Assembly (NCBI GenBank): GCA_023101725.1 | Contig: JALJCO010012663.1 | Coordinates: forward strand, 1-64,000 | DNA length: 64,000 bases | Origin: Atherinomorus stipes | Lineage: Eukaryota > Chordata > Actinopteri > Atheriniformes > Atherinidae | Direction of reading: 5' to 3' | In this document: one piece after another, positions 34,914 to 46,599 of the stretch | Position numbering within the stretch: position 1 is the first letter of the stretch | Layout of the letters: each line of letters begins with the position of its first letter | Made by a program: the position numbers and the translations under genes | The notes under the pieces: generated by a model | Database searches by the model: none | Told to the model about the DNA's origin: nothing | The model's input: the letters and a program-made list of their open reading frames with translations, nothing else

Positions 34914-37900
34914 GGAAAATGGTGAAAAAGAGGAACCAGAACCAGAACCAGAGGGAAAATGGTGAAAAAGAGGAACCAGAACCAGAGGGAAAACTGTGAA
35001 AAAGAGGAACCAGAACCAGAGGGAAAACGGTGAAAAAGCGGAACCAGAACCAGAACCAGAGGTAAAACGGTGAAAAAGAGGAACCAGAACCAGAACCAGA
35101 GGGAAAACGGTGAAAAAGAGGAACCAGAACCAGAACCAGAGGGAAAACGGTGAAAAAGAGGAACCAGAACCAGAACCAGAGGGAAAACGGTGAAAAGGAG
35201 GAACCAGAACCAGAACTAGAGGGAAAATGGTGAAAAAGAGGAACCAGAACCAGAACCAGAACCAGAGGGAAAATGGTGAAAAAGAGGAACCAGAACCAGA
35301 ACCAGAGGGAAAACGGTGAAAAGGAGGAACCAGAACCAGAACTAGAGGGAAAATGGTAAAAAAGAGGAACCAGAACCAGAACCAGAGGGACAACGGTGAA
35401 AAAGATGATCCAGAACCAGACGGAAAAAGGTGAAAAAGCGGAACCAGAACCAGAACCAGAACCAGAGGGAAAATGGTGAAAAAGAGGAACCAGAACCAGA
35501 ACCAGAACCAGAGGGAAAATGGTGAAAAAGAGGAACCAGAACCAGAACCAGAGGGAAAATGGTGAAAAAGAGGAACCAGAACCAGAACCAGAGGTAAAAC
35601 GGTGAAAAAGAGGATCCAGAACCAGAACCAGAGGGAAAACGGTGAAAAAGAGGAACCAGAACCAGAACCAGAGGTAAAACGGTGAAAAAGAGGAACCAGA
35701 ACCAGAACCAGAGGGAAAACGGTGAAAAAGAGGAACCAGAACCAGAGGGAAAACGGTGAAAAAGAGGATCCAGAACCAGAACAAGAGAGAAAATGGTAAA
35801 AAAGAGGAACCAGAACAAGAACCAGAGATAAAATGGTAAAAAAGAGGAACCAGAACCAGAACCAGAGGGAAAAGTGTGAAAAAGAGGAACCAGAACCAGA
35901 ACCAGAGGGAAAACGGTGAAAAAGCGGAACCAGAACCATAACCAGAACCAGAGGGAAATTGGTGAAAAAGAGGAACCAGAACCAGAGGGAAAACGGTGAA
36001 AAAGCGGAACCAGAACCAGAACCAGAGGGAAAAGTGTGAAAAAGAGGAACCAGAACCAGAACCAGAGGGAAAACGGTGAAAAAGAGGAACCAGAACCAGA
36101 ACCAGAGGGAAAACGGTGAAAAAGAGGAACCAGAACCAGAGGGAAAACGGTGAAAAAGAGGATCCAGAACCAGAACCAGAGGGAAAACGGTGAAAAAGAG
36201 GAACCAGAACCAGAACCAGAGGGAAAACGGTGAAAAAGAGGATCCAGAACCAGAACCAGAGGGAAAACGGTGAAAAAGAGGAACCAGAACCAGAACCAGA
36301 GGGAAAACGGTGAAAAAGAGGAACCAGAACCAGAACCAGAGATAAAATGGTAAAAAAGAGGAACCAGAACCAGAACCAGAGGGAAAACGGTGAAAAAGAG
36401 GAACCAGAACCAGAACCAGAGGGAAAACGGTGAAAAAGAGGAACCAGAACCAGAACCAGAGATAAAATGGTAAAAAAAGAGGAACCAGAACCAGAACCAG
36501 AGGGACAACGGTGAAAAAGAGGAACCAGAACCAGAACCAGAGGGAAAACGGTGAAAAAGAGGAACCAGAACCAGAACCAGAGGGAAAACGGTGAAAAAGC
36601 GGAACCAGAACCAGAACCAGAACCAGAGGGAAAACGGTGAAAAAGAGGAACCAGAACCAGAACCAGAGGGAAAACGGTGAAAAAGAGGAACCAGAACCAG
36701 AGGGAAAACGGTGAAAAAGAGGATCCAGAACCAGAACCAGAGGGAAAACGGTGAAAAAGAGGAACCAGAACCAGAACCAGAGGGAAAACGGTGAAAAAAG
36801 AGGAACCAGAACCAGAACCAGAGGGAAAACGGTGAAAAAGCGGAACCAGAACCGAAATTGAGGGAAAACGGTGAAAAAGCGGAACCAGAACCAGAACCAG
36901 AACCAGAGGGAAAACGGTGAAAAAGAGGAACCAGAACCAGAACCAGAGGGAAAACGGTGAAAAAGAGGAACCAGAACCAGAGGGAAAACGGTGAAAAAAG
37001 AGGAACCAGAACCAGAGGGAAAACGGTGAAAAAGAGGAACCAGAACCAGAGCCAGAGGGAAAACGGTGAAAAAGAGGAACCAGAACCAGAACCAGAGGGA
37101 AAACGGTGAAAAAAGAGGAACCAGAACCAGAGCCAGAGGGGAAAACGGTGAAAAAGAGGAACCAGAACCAGAACCAGAGATAAAATGGTAAAAAAGAGGA
37201 ACCAGAACCAGAACCAGAGGGAAAACGGTGAAAAAGAGGATCCAGAACCAGAACCAGAGATAAAATGGTAAAAAAGAGGAACCAGAACCAGAACCAGAGG
37301 GAAAACGGTGAAAAAGCGGAACCAGAACAGGAACCAGAACCAGAGGGAAAACAGTGAAAAAGAGGAACCAGAACCAGAACCAGAGGGAAAACTGTGAAAA
37401 AGAGGAACCAGAACCAGAACCAGAGGGACAACAGTGTAAAAGAGGAACCAGAACCAGAACCAGAGGGAAAACTGTGAAAAAGAGGAACCAGAACCAGAAC
37501 CAGAGGGACAACAGTGTAAAAGAGGAACCAGAACCAGAACCAGAGGGAAAACTGTGAAAAAGAGGAACCAGAACCAGAACCAGAGGGAAAACGGTGAAAA
37601 AGAGGAACCAGAACCAGAGGTAAAACGGTGAAAAAAGAGGAACCAGAACCAGAACCAGAGGGAAAACGGTGAAAAGAGGAACCAGAACCAGAACCAGAGG
37701 GAAAACTGTGAAAAAGAGGAACCAGAACCAGAGGGAAAACGGTGAAAAAGAGGATCCAGAACCAGAACCAGAGATAAAATGGTAAAAAAGAGGAACCAGA
37801 ACCAGAACCAGAGATAAAATTGTAAAAAAGAGGAACCAGAACCAGAACCAGAGGGAAAACGGTGAAAAAGCGGAACCAGAACCATAACCAGAACCAGAGG

Positions 37901-40284
37901 GAAATTGGTGAAAAAGAGGAACCAGAACCAGAGGGAAAACGGTGAAAAAGCGGAACCAGAACCAGAACCAGAGGGAAAAGTGTGAAAAAGAGGAACCAGA
38001 ACCAGAACCAGAGGGAAAACAGTGAAAAAGAGGAACCAGAACCAGAACCAGAGGGAAAACGGTGAAAAAGAGGAACCAGAACCAGAGGGAAAACGGTGAA
38101 AAAGAGGATCCAGAACCAGAACCAGAGGGAAAACTGTGAAAAAAGAGGAACCAGAACCAGAACCAGAGGGAAAACGGTGAAAAAGAGGATCCAGAACCAG
38201 AACCAGAGGGAAAACGGTGAAAAACAGGAACCAGAACCAGAACCAGAGGGAAAACGGTGAAAAAGAGGAACCAGAACCAGAACCAGAGGGAAAACGGTGA
38301 AAAAGAGGAACCAGAACCAGAACCAGAGGGAAAACGGTGAAAAAGCGGAACCAGAACCAGAACCAGAGGGAAAACGGTGAAAAACAGGAACCAGAACCAG
38401 AACCAGAGGGAAAACGGTGAAAAAGAGGAACCAGAACCAGAACCAGAGGGAAAACGGTGAAAAAGCGGAACCAGAACCAGAACTAGAGGGAAAACGGTGA
38501 AAAAGCGGAACCAGAACCAGAACCAGAAGCAGAGGGAAAACGGTGAAAAAAGAGGAACCAGAACCAGAACCAGAGGGAAAAACGGTGAAAAAGAGGAACC
38601 AGAACCAGAACCAGAGGGAAAACGGTGAAAAAAGAGGAACCAGAACCAGAACCAGAGATAAAATGGTAAAAAAGAGGAACCAGAACCAGAACCAGAGGGA
38701 AAACGGTGAAAAAGAGGATCCAGAACCAGAACCAGAGATAAAATGGTAAAAAAGAGGAACCAGAACCAGAACCAGAGGGAAAACGGTGAAAAAGCGGAAC
38801 CAGAACCAGAACCAGAGGGAAAACTTTGAAAAAGAGGAACCAGAACCAGAACCAGAGGGACAACAGTGTAAAAGAGGAACCAGAACCAGAACCAGAGGGA
38901 AAACTGTGAAAAAGAGGAACCAGAACCAGAACCAGAGGGAAAACGGTGAAAAAGAGGAACCAGAACCAGAACCAGAGGGAAAACAGTGAAAAAAGAGGAA
39001 CCAGAACCAGAACCAGAGGGAAAACGGTGAAAAAGAGGAACCAGAACCAGAGAGGAAAACGGTGAAAAAGAGGATCCAGAACCAGAACAAGAGGGAAAAC
39101 GGTGAAAAAGAGGAACCAGAACCAGAACCAGAGGTAAAACGGTGAAAAAAGAGGAACCAGAACCAGAACCAGAGGGAAAACGGTGAAAAGAGGAACCAGA
39201 ACCAGAACCAGAGGGAAAACGGTGAAAAAGAGGAACGAGAACCAGAACCAGAGGGAAAACGGTGAAAAAGCGGAACCAGAACCAGAACCAGAACCAGAGG
39301 GAAAACGGTGAAAAAGAGGATCCAGAACCAGAACCAGAACCAGAGGGAAAACGGTGAAAAAGAGGATCCAGAACCAGAACAAGAGAGAAAATGGTGAAAA
39401 AGCGGAACCAGAACCAGAACCAGAGGGAAAAACGGTGAAAAAGAGGAACCAGAACCAGAACCAGAGGGAAAACGGTGAAAAAGAGGGAACCAGAACCAGA
39501 ACTAGAGGGAAAACGGTGAAAAAGAGGAACCAGAACCAGAACCAGAGATAAAATGGTAAAAAAGAGGAACCAGAACCACAACCAGAGGGAAAACGGTGAA
39601 AAAGAGGATCCAGAACCAGAACCAGAGATAAAATGGTAAAAAAGAGGAACCAGAACCAGAACCAGAGGGAAAACGGTGAAAAAGCGGAACCAGAACCAGA
39701 GGGAAAACGGTGAAAAAGAGGAACCAGAACCAGAACCAGAGATAAAATGGTAAAAAAGAGGAACCAGAACCAGAACCAGAGGGAAAAACAGTGAAAAAGA
39801 GGAACCAGAACCAGAACCAGAGGGAAAACAGTGAAAAAGAGGAACCAGAACCAGAACCAGAACCAGAGGGACAACAGTGTAAAAGAGGAACCAGAACCAG
39901 AACCAGAGGGACAACAGTGTAAAAGAGGAACCAGAACCAGAACCAGAGGGAAAACTGTGAAAAAGAGGAACCAGAACCAGAACCAGAGGGAAAACGGTGA
40001 AAAAGAGGAACCAGAACCAGAGGGAAAACGGTGAAAAAGAGGATCCAGAACCAGAACCAGAGGGAAAACGGTGAAAAAGAGGATCCAGAACCAGAACCAG
40101 AGATAAAATGGTAAAAAGAGGAACCAGAACCAGAGGGAAAACGGTGAAAAAGAGGAACCAGAACCAGAACCAGAACCAGAGGGAAAAACGGTGAAAAAGA
40201 GGAACCAGAACCAGAACCAGAACCAGAGGGAAAACAGTGAAAAAAGAGGAACCAGAACCAGAGGGAAAACAGTGAAAAAGAGGC
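31031..40284. repeat. 9.25-kb modular purine-rich minisatellite (34/40/46/52 bp)
   Basis: Roughly 240 units built as AAAACGGTGAAAAAGAGG, then two to five AACCAG hexamers, then AGGG, so unit length is 34 plus multiples of 6. Short 34-bp units are common in 31.0-32.9 kb and 40-bp units dominate further right. Variant marks include AGATAAAATGGTAAAAAAG, GGATCC (first at about 32911), GCGG and GGGACAACAGTGTAAAAG. The plus strand is about 80 percent purine. The minus strand of the unit has no stop in any frame, which creates artificial open frames of up to about 2690 codons. Confidence 0.98.
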
Positions 40285-40460
40285 AGAGACAGCTTTTTTC
40301 CACCAGCTTTTTTTGGTGAGGACGCTCAGCTCCCTCCCTGCAGAAAAGCCTTCACAAGCTTTTCATCAGTATTTTAGCCTAGCTAGCGTGGCTAGTCTGG
40401 CTAACGTTACGAACTTACATTTTCTTAACTAGGCTATTATGAGTCTGACCTGAACTTTTC
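40285..40460. other. spacer between arrays
   Basis: No gene; it contains CTAGCTAGCGTGGCTAG-like words. Confidence 0.4.
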
Positions 40461-40540
40461 AGTCTGTTTAAGCGCCCTGAGGTGACATTGTAATGAATGG
40501 ACGCTATATAAATAAAGTTGAATTGAATTGAATTGAATGT
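40461..40540 (+). mobile_element. LINE 3' tail (L2-type)
   Basis: GCGCCCTGAGGTGACATTG, then CGCTATATAAATAAAGTTG and a (GAATT)n tail, the usual 3' end of teleost L2-type LINEs and the SINEs that borrow it. No coding part is attached. Confidence 0.6.
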
Positions 40541-40702
40541 ATAATCTGTATATTTGAGTTTTCTTCTCTGAGTTCTGTCGCCCAGGTTGCTGTGGTTGTT
40601 TGATTCTGTATTGATGTACAGTTCTCTAACCCTTTTCTGCGGTCCTTCCTCAGCAAGTCAGCATCTGACAATCCTAAGTCTGGAGGGCCAGATACACACC
40701 CT

Positions 40703-43049
40703 CTACCCCTCGTTATGCCCACTACCCCTCGTTATGCCACTACCCCTCGTTATGCCCACTACCCCTCGTTATGCCCACTACCCCTCCTTATGCCCACTAC
40801 CCCTCGTTATGCCCACTACCCCTCGTTATGCCCACTACCCCTCGTTATGCCCACTACCCCTTGTTATGCCCACTATCCCTCGTTATGCCCACTACCCCTC
40901 GTTATGCCCACTACCCCTCCTTATGCCCACTACCCCTCGTTATGCCCACTACCCCTCGTTATGACCACTACCCCCTCGTTATGACCACTACCCCTCGTTA
41001 TGCCCACTACCCCTCGTTATGCCCACTATCCCCTCGTTATGCCCACTACCCCTCGTTATGCCCACTACCCCTCCTTATGCCCACTACCCCTCGTTATGCC
41101 CACTACCCCTCGTTATGACCACTACCCCTCGTTATGCCCGCTACCCCTCGTTATGCCCACTACCCCTCGTTATGACCACTACCCCTCCTTATGCCCACTA
41201 CCCCTCCTTATGCCCACTACCCCTCGTTATGCCCACTACCCCTCGTTATGCCCACTACCCCTCGTTATGCCCACTACCCCCTCGTTATGCCCCGTATCCC
41301 TCGTTATGCCCACTACCCCTTGTTATGCCCACTACCCCTCCTTATGCCCACTACCCTCGTTATGCCCACTACCCCTCGTTATGACCACTACCCCTTGTTA
41401 TGCCCACTATCCCTCGTTATGCCCACTACCCCTCGTTATGACCACTACCCCTCGTTATGACCACTACCCCTCGTTATGACCACTACCCCTCGTTATGACC
41501 ACTACCCCTCGTTATGCCCACTACCCCTCGTTATGCCCACTACCTCTCGTTATGCCCACTACCCCTCGTTATGACCGCTACCCCTCGTTATGCCCACTAC
41601 CCTTCGTTATGCCCACTACCCTTCGTTATGCCATCTACCCCTCGTTATGCCCACTACCCCTCGTTATGACCACTACCCCTCGTTATGACCACTACCCTTC
41701 GTTATGCCCACTACCCCTCGTTATGCCCATTACCCCTCGTTATGACCACTTCCCCTCATGACCACTACCCCTCGTTATGACCACTACCCCTCGTTATGCC
41801 CGCTACCTCTCGTTATGCCCACTACCCCCTCGTTATACCCATTACCCTTCGTTATGCCCACTACCCTTCGTTATGCCATCTACCCCTCGTTATGCCCACT
41901 ACCCCTCGTTATGCCCACTACCCTTCGTTATGCCCACTACCCCTCGTTATGCCCATTACCCCTCGTTATGCCCACTACCCCTCGTTATGACCACTACCCC
42001 TCGTTATGCCCACTACCCCTCGTTATGCCCACTACCCCTCGTTATGCCCACTACCCCTCGTTATGCCCACTACCCCCCTCGTTATGACCGCTACCCCTCG
42101 TTATGCCCATTACCCTTCGTTATGCCCACTACCCTTCGTTATGCCATCTACCCCCTCGTTATGCCCACTACCCCCTCGTTATGACCACTACCCCTCGTTA
42201 TGACCACTACCCTTCGTTATGCCCACTACCCCTCGTTATGCCCATTACCCCTCGTTATGACCACTTCCCCGTATGACCACTACCCCTCGTTATGCCCGCT
42301 ACCCCTCGTTATGCCCACTACCTCTCGTTATGCCCACTACCCCTCGTTATGACCGCTACCCCTCGTTATACCCATTACCCTTCGTTATGCCCACTACCCT
42401 TCGTTATGCCATCTACCCCTCGTTATGCCCACTACCCCTCGTTATGCCCACTACCCCTCGTTATGCCCACTACCCTTCGTTATGCCCACCTACCCCTCGT
42501 TATGCCCATTACCCCTCGTTATGCCCACTACCCCTCGTTATGCCCACTACCCCTCGTTATGACCACTACCCCTCGTTATGACCACTACCCCTCGTTATGC
42601 CCACTACCCCTCGTTATGACCACTACCCCTCGTTATGACCACTATCCCTCGTTATGCCCACTACCCTTCGTTATGCCCAACACCCCTCGTAATGCCCAAC
42701 ACCCCTCGTTATGCCCACTACCCTTCGTTATGCCCACTACCCCTCGTTATGACCACTACCCCTCGTTATGCCCACTACCCCTCGTTATGCCCACTACCCC
42801 TCGTAATGCCCAACACCCCTCGTTATGACCACTACCCTTCGTTATGCCCACTACCCCTCGTTATGACCACTACCCCTCGTTATGCCCACTACCCCTCGTT
42901 ATGCCCACTACCCCTCGTAATGCCCAACACCCCTCGTTATGCCCACTACCCTTCGTTATGCCCACTACCCTTCGTTATGCCCACTACCCCTCGTTATGCC
43001 CACTACCCCTCGTTATGCCCACTACCCCTCGTTATGCCCACTACCCCTA
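40703..43049. repeat. 19-bp minisatellite
   Basis: About 123 units of CCCCTCGTTATGCCCACTA with variants CCTTATG, TGACCACTA, CCTTCG, GCCATCTA and CCCAACA. The AACACCCCTCGTAATG variants occur only in the right third (from about 42680). Open frames of 60-180 codons here reflect a stop-poor unit. Confidence 0.98.
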
Positions 43050-43329
43050 CATGCAAAGAGGGAATGGGACAGCACTACCTTCACTGGAACGCGCAAAATT
43101 TAGGGGTAGGGCTAAACGTAGGGCAAGTGGGTGTTTTGGGACACACCCCTTGACTTTGATTTAGCCCCCTTGAAAGTTTTAACAATATCATTTTTCTAAG
43201 ATAATGATGTTCATTTTTCCAGGTAAAATTCTAATTTGTTTGATTAATTGATTTGATTAAGTGATCAGGAATGGTTAAAGAAAAAGCTGGATATGTAAAT
43301 CGAGAGAGTGCCTCCACTTTGGTAATCAA
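43050..43329. other. unannotated
   Basis: No gene recognised; GGGGTAGGGCTAAACGTAGG and GTTTTGGGACACACCC resemble dispersed fish repeats. Confidence 0.3.
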
Positions 43330-44090
43330 AATTGGTCCAAAATGGACGTATCTCTTTGTTGCCAGGAATTAAGAATGCATTTACTTTTCTTTATGACAGG
43401 CAAAATATTAAAATCTTGTCTTTCCTTATAATCCTTTGTATGGTCACGCCTAAATGTTGAACTTCTTTCACTGAAATCCCACATAACTCTGTAGTTGAAA
43501 TAAATAATAAAGGATAGCAGGGGAAACCCTGTCGGTTTCTCCATTGCACTTCAAATCTTCTGGTAGTTCCTTGAGAGAAAGAGACTGAACTATTGATATC
43601 CTTATGCATTAAATTATAATCACCTTTATAAATCTTTTACCAAAGCCAAAATACTCTACGGATTTAATTATAAAGGGATGCTCTATAGAGTCAAAGGCTT
43701 TGTCGAAATCTAAAAATAAAACAAAGCCTTTATCTTCAATAAACAAATTATAGATGATCAAGTCAAGAGCCAACCTAATATTGTTGTGTATGGACCAATC
43801 CTTAATGAATCCTGATTGGGTTTCACTCACTATCTGTCCCAAATAATGGTTTCGATTGTCTGGAGAAAATAAGGGTGAATAATTTGTAATCTACATTCAG
43901 TAAAGTTATTGGCCTCAGATTATCGATATCTTTTGTCTTTTCCTGGTTTGGGTAATAATGTATTGACGCCTTTCATAGTTGGCATTAAATTATCATTTAC
44001 AATACATTCTTTAAAGGCTTTGAATAATAATCCATCCAGAAAAACTTATAAAAATGGGAAGTCAGACCATCTTGATGAGGTAACTTGCCT
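43330..44090 (-). pseudogene. L1/Tx1-clade LINE reverse transcriptase fragment
   Basis: Minus-strand translation gives, in RT order, NTLLPKPGKDKRY (about 43920-43960), ETQSGFIKDWSIHNN and FLDFDKAFDSIEHPF (first catalytic Asp block) in the frame 43609-43842, then INSSVSFSQGTTRRFEV and a damaged QG-x-P-x-x-PLLF block at 43391-43609. These are the fingers and palm of an L1/Tx1-type ORF2. The FADD box and everything 3' of it are missing, and frames change at least twice. It stops near 44090 where an unrelated L2 fragment on the opposite strand begins. Confidence 0.75.
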
Positions 44091-44099
44091 ACTGACATT

Positions 44100-45172
44100 T
44101 GTTTTACAGCATCATCTCAAATCGCACTCCGTCATACACAAAACTTTTAGACTGTCTAAATGACGTGAAATCATGGCTGGCGCAGAATTTCTTACATCTC
44201 AATGACGCCAAGACTTGTTTTATTTTGTTTGGCACTCCACTCATGCTTAGCTCCTTCCCAGACTGCAACACTTCTATCCCCCCCCCCCCCCCCCCCCCCC
44301 AAGTCCTGCGTGAAAAATCTTGGAGTTCTAGACAGTGGCCTCAAGTTCGAAAAACAGATCAGTGCCATCGTCAGAACCAGCTTTTTCCAACTCCGTCTCC
44401 TCTCTAACGTAAAACCTTTTCTTAACCGTGGGGACCTGGAGACGGCTGTCCACGCCTTCATCAGTTCCAGGCTGGACGACTGTAACGCCTCTTTGTTGGT
44501 CTGAACCAGCTTCCATCGCCGCCTGCAGCTCGTCCAGAACGCTGCTGCTGGATTTCTGGTGGGCGCGTCCAGGCGGGAACATATAACCCCCGTCCTGTCT
44601 TCACTGCACTGGCTCCCCGTCCGCTTCCGAATTGATTTTAAATTACTTTTGTTTGTTTTCAAAGCCCTCAACAGCCTGGCACCCCCTTATCTGGCTGAAC
44701 TGCTGGTCCACCGGGACCCCAGCAGGGCCCTTCGTTCCGTTGGGCAACTTCTCAGTCCCAAGAACGAAGCTGAAACAGTGGGGCGACCGCTCGTTTTCAG
44801 CTGCTGGCCCGAGATTGTGGAACTCCCTGCCCCCCCGACATTCGTCTCACGACTGATCTGGAATCTTTTAAATCGAAGCTAAAGACCTATTTTTTCTGTC
44901 TAGCTTTTAATTCTAACTAGTTTATTTACTAAAGATTTTACTCTCTTTTAGGTACACCCTGCGCTCCCCCGAGTAGCCTGTTCTGATTCTCTGTTGGTTG
45001 TTTTCATAGCTCTAAACTTCTTTGTTCTTAATTTTTCCCAGTATTTAACTTTACATTTTTATGATGTTTTACATTGTTGTCTCTTTTTCTGTTACCCCTG
45101 CTGTAAAGCACTTTGTGTGTCCAATTGCAAAGCGCTATATAAATGAACTTGATTTGATTTGATTCTTCTATT
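44100..45172 (+). pseudogene. L2-type LINE ORF2 C-terminus and 3' UTR
   Basis: Plus-strand frames give LNDVKSWLAQNFLHLNDAKT, then after a 22-nt C tract KNLGVLDSGLKFEKQ, RLLSNVKPFLN and FISSRLDDCNASLLV before a stop. The frame at 44559-44882 has LSSLHWLPVRFRIDFK and LFVFKALNSLAPPYLAELL. This order (RT thumb, then the conserved HWLPV block) is typical of L2-type fish LINEs. The 3' UTR ends TATATAAATGAACTTGATTT with (GATTT)n at 45145-45165. It is 5'-truncated, frameshifted at the C tract and by a late indel, and therefore dead. Confidence 0.8.
44278..44300 (+). repeat. poly(C) tract within the LINE pseudogene
   Basis: A run of C that shifts the LINE reading frame. Confidence 0.95.
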
Positions 45173-46528
45173 TCTATTTCAGTCACAAAACCCTTTGAAT
45201 GTGGAGTCAATTCTAGGAATGTTGTTTAATGCTTTACAAAAAGGATATTGAAACTGTGGTGAGAGTAGATTTAGCTCATTGAGAGAGCTCACTGATTTCT
45301 CTGTGTCAGATCACAAAGAGACATAAAAGTTGAGAAACTCTGAGAATGATATCAGAGCTTGTTGAGATCTTTTCTGAAACTTGAAAGGAGACTAAATCAA
45401 GCTTTAGTATATCTTATTGCTCCAGAGAACAAACTGCGACACAGGAGAATAAAACTGAGTCTCATTTTAGTGTCACACATATCTCATAGTTGTCTAGAAG
45501 AAGGAAATGAAACGTTTTAGAGATCTCATTTCAGATTTTCCTTTCCTCTGAGCTGTGACAGAGCACACTCCCATCTGCAGGTGTGAACACATTCTGACCT
45601 GCAGATGGTAAAAGCCCCCTTATCCTCAGCACAGCAAGTAATCTCTTCTTTATATTTCCCCGTGCATACATAAAGCTAGACTCCTGCACCATACTGGCAG
45701 ATCGTCTCATAAATGGTGATGTATTCACAAGTCAGTGGTGCAAAATATGAAAAAAACAGGCCAATATTTGGTGCACAGCAGCTGCACAGCTGGAACTGGG
45801 GTAGATTGTGTCGTAGAATCAGTCATGGCAAATCAGCTCGCCATTATCTTTCTGCTTCAAACTGAGCTCTTCATGGGTGCTGGGCAGGAGTTATGAACTG
45901 ATCAGCAGTTATGTCCTCGATGGAGGTGCTTATCCACGATGGGATTTACAAGCACGTCAAGAACAGGTGGAGGCGATCGTGTAGTTGTTTGACTAGCTGT
46001 TTGGATTCAGAGAGAACCTGCCTGCTCCCCGCTGCCAGCAGACCCTCGCTGAGCGGGAACACTTATGTCTCCACCGTCACAGTCAGACTGGAGGCTCACC
46101 TGTCAGGAACAGCTGATCACATCCACATGGCATTCAACCACGCTTCTAAGGCATTTATGACCAACAAACTTCTTTGATAAAAGGTGGTGAAACCTTTAAA
46201 AGCATCCTATGAGACCAGGTCATGAAGTTTCAACTCTTATCGTAGTTTATTCCAGGCAAAGGTAGCAGTGTTCATGAATTATTTCCCCATTCTGGTCGGC
46301 ACCCTTGGGATTGAAAAGAAAAAAAAAAATCCTGAAAGAAGACCATCCAGCCCGGAGCTCTTCAGATGGAGGAGGGTTAAGCAGAAGGAACGAGGCTGAC
46401 CAAGAACAGCTTTGTAAATAAGTTCAGCCATCATCTGGACGGAGAGCACCGCTCAGCACGTTTCTACAACTGATACACAGTATCCAGAGCATGAACACTC
46501 TCAGACCAGGCATGCGTGTAATGTAACA
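45173..46528. other. unannotated; one unrecognised 88-codon open frame
   Basis: 45230-45530 has AGAGATCTC/TGAGATCT words and resembles a dispersed repeat without clear ends. The plus-strand frame 45911-46177 has a moderately codon-like composition but no domain I recognise. Confidence 0.25.
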
Positions 46529-46599
46529 CAGTGGTTTTCACAGGATAGTTTCAGGGGGTCGCCAGATCATTGTAAAAATAAAATAGAGCCAATTTATTC

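Noticed and set aside
31018..39090. Open frame of about 2690 codons (and others of 600-1900 codons) on the minus strand
   Set aside because: It lies entirely in the 34-52 bp array, whose unit has no stop in any minus frame; all three frames are open and the peptides are low-complexity repeats.
40703..43049. CRISPR-like or coding 19-bp array
   Set aside because: No spacers, simple tandem repeat with point variants; open frames follow from a stop-poor unit.
44192..44671. Minus-strand 159-codon frame
   Set aside because: Antisense of the L2-type LINE C-terminus, including a poly(Gly) run from the C tract.
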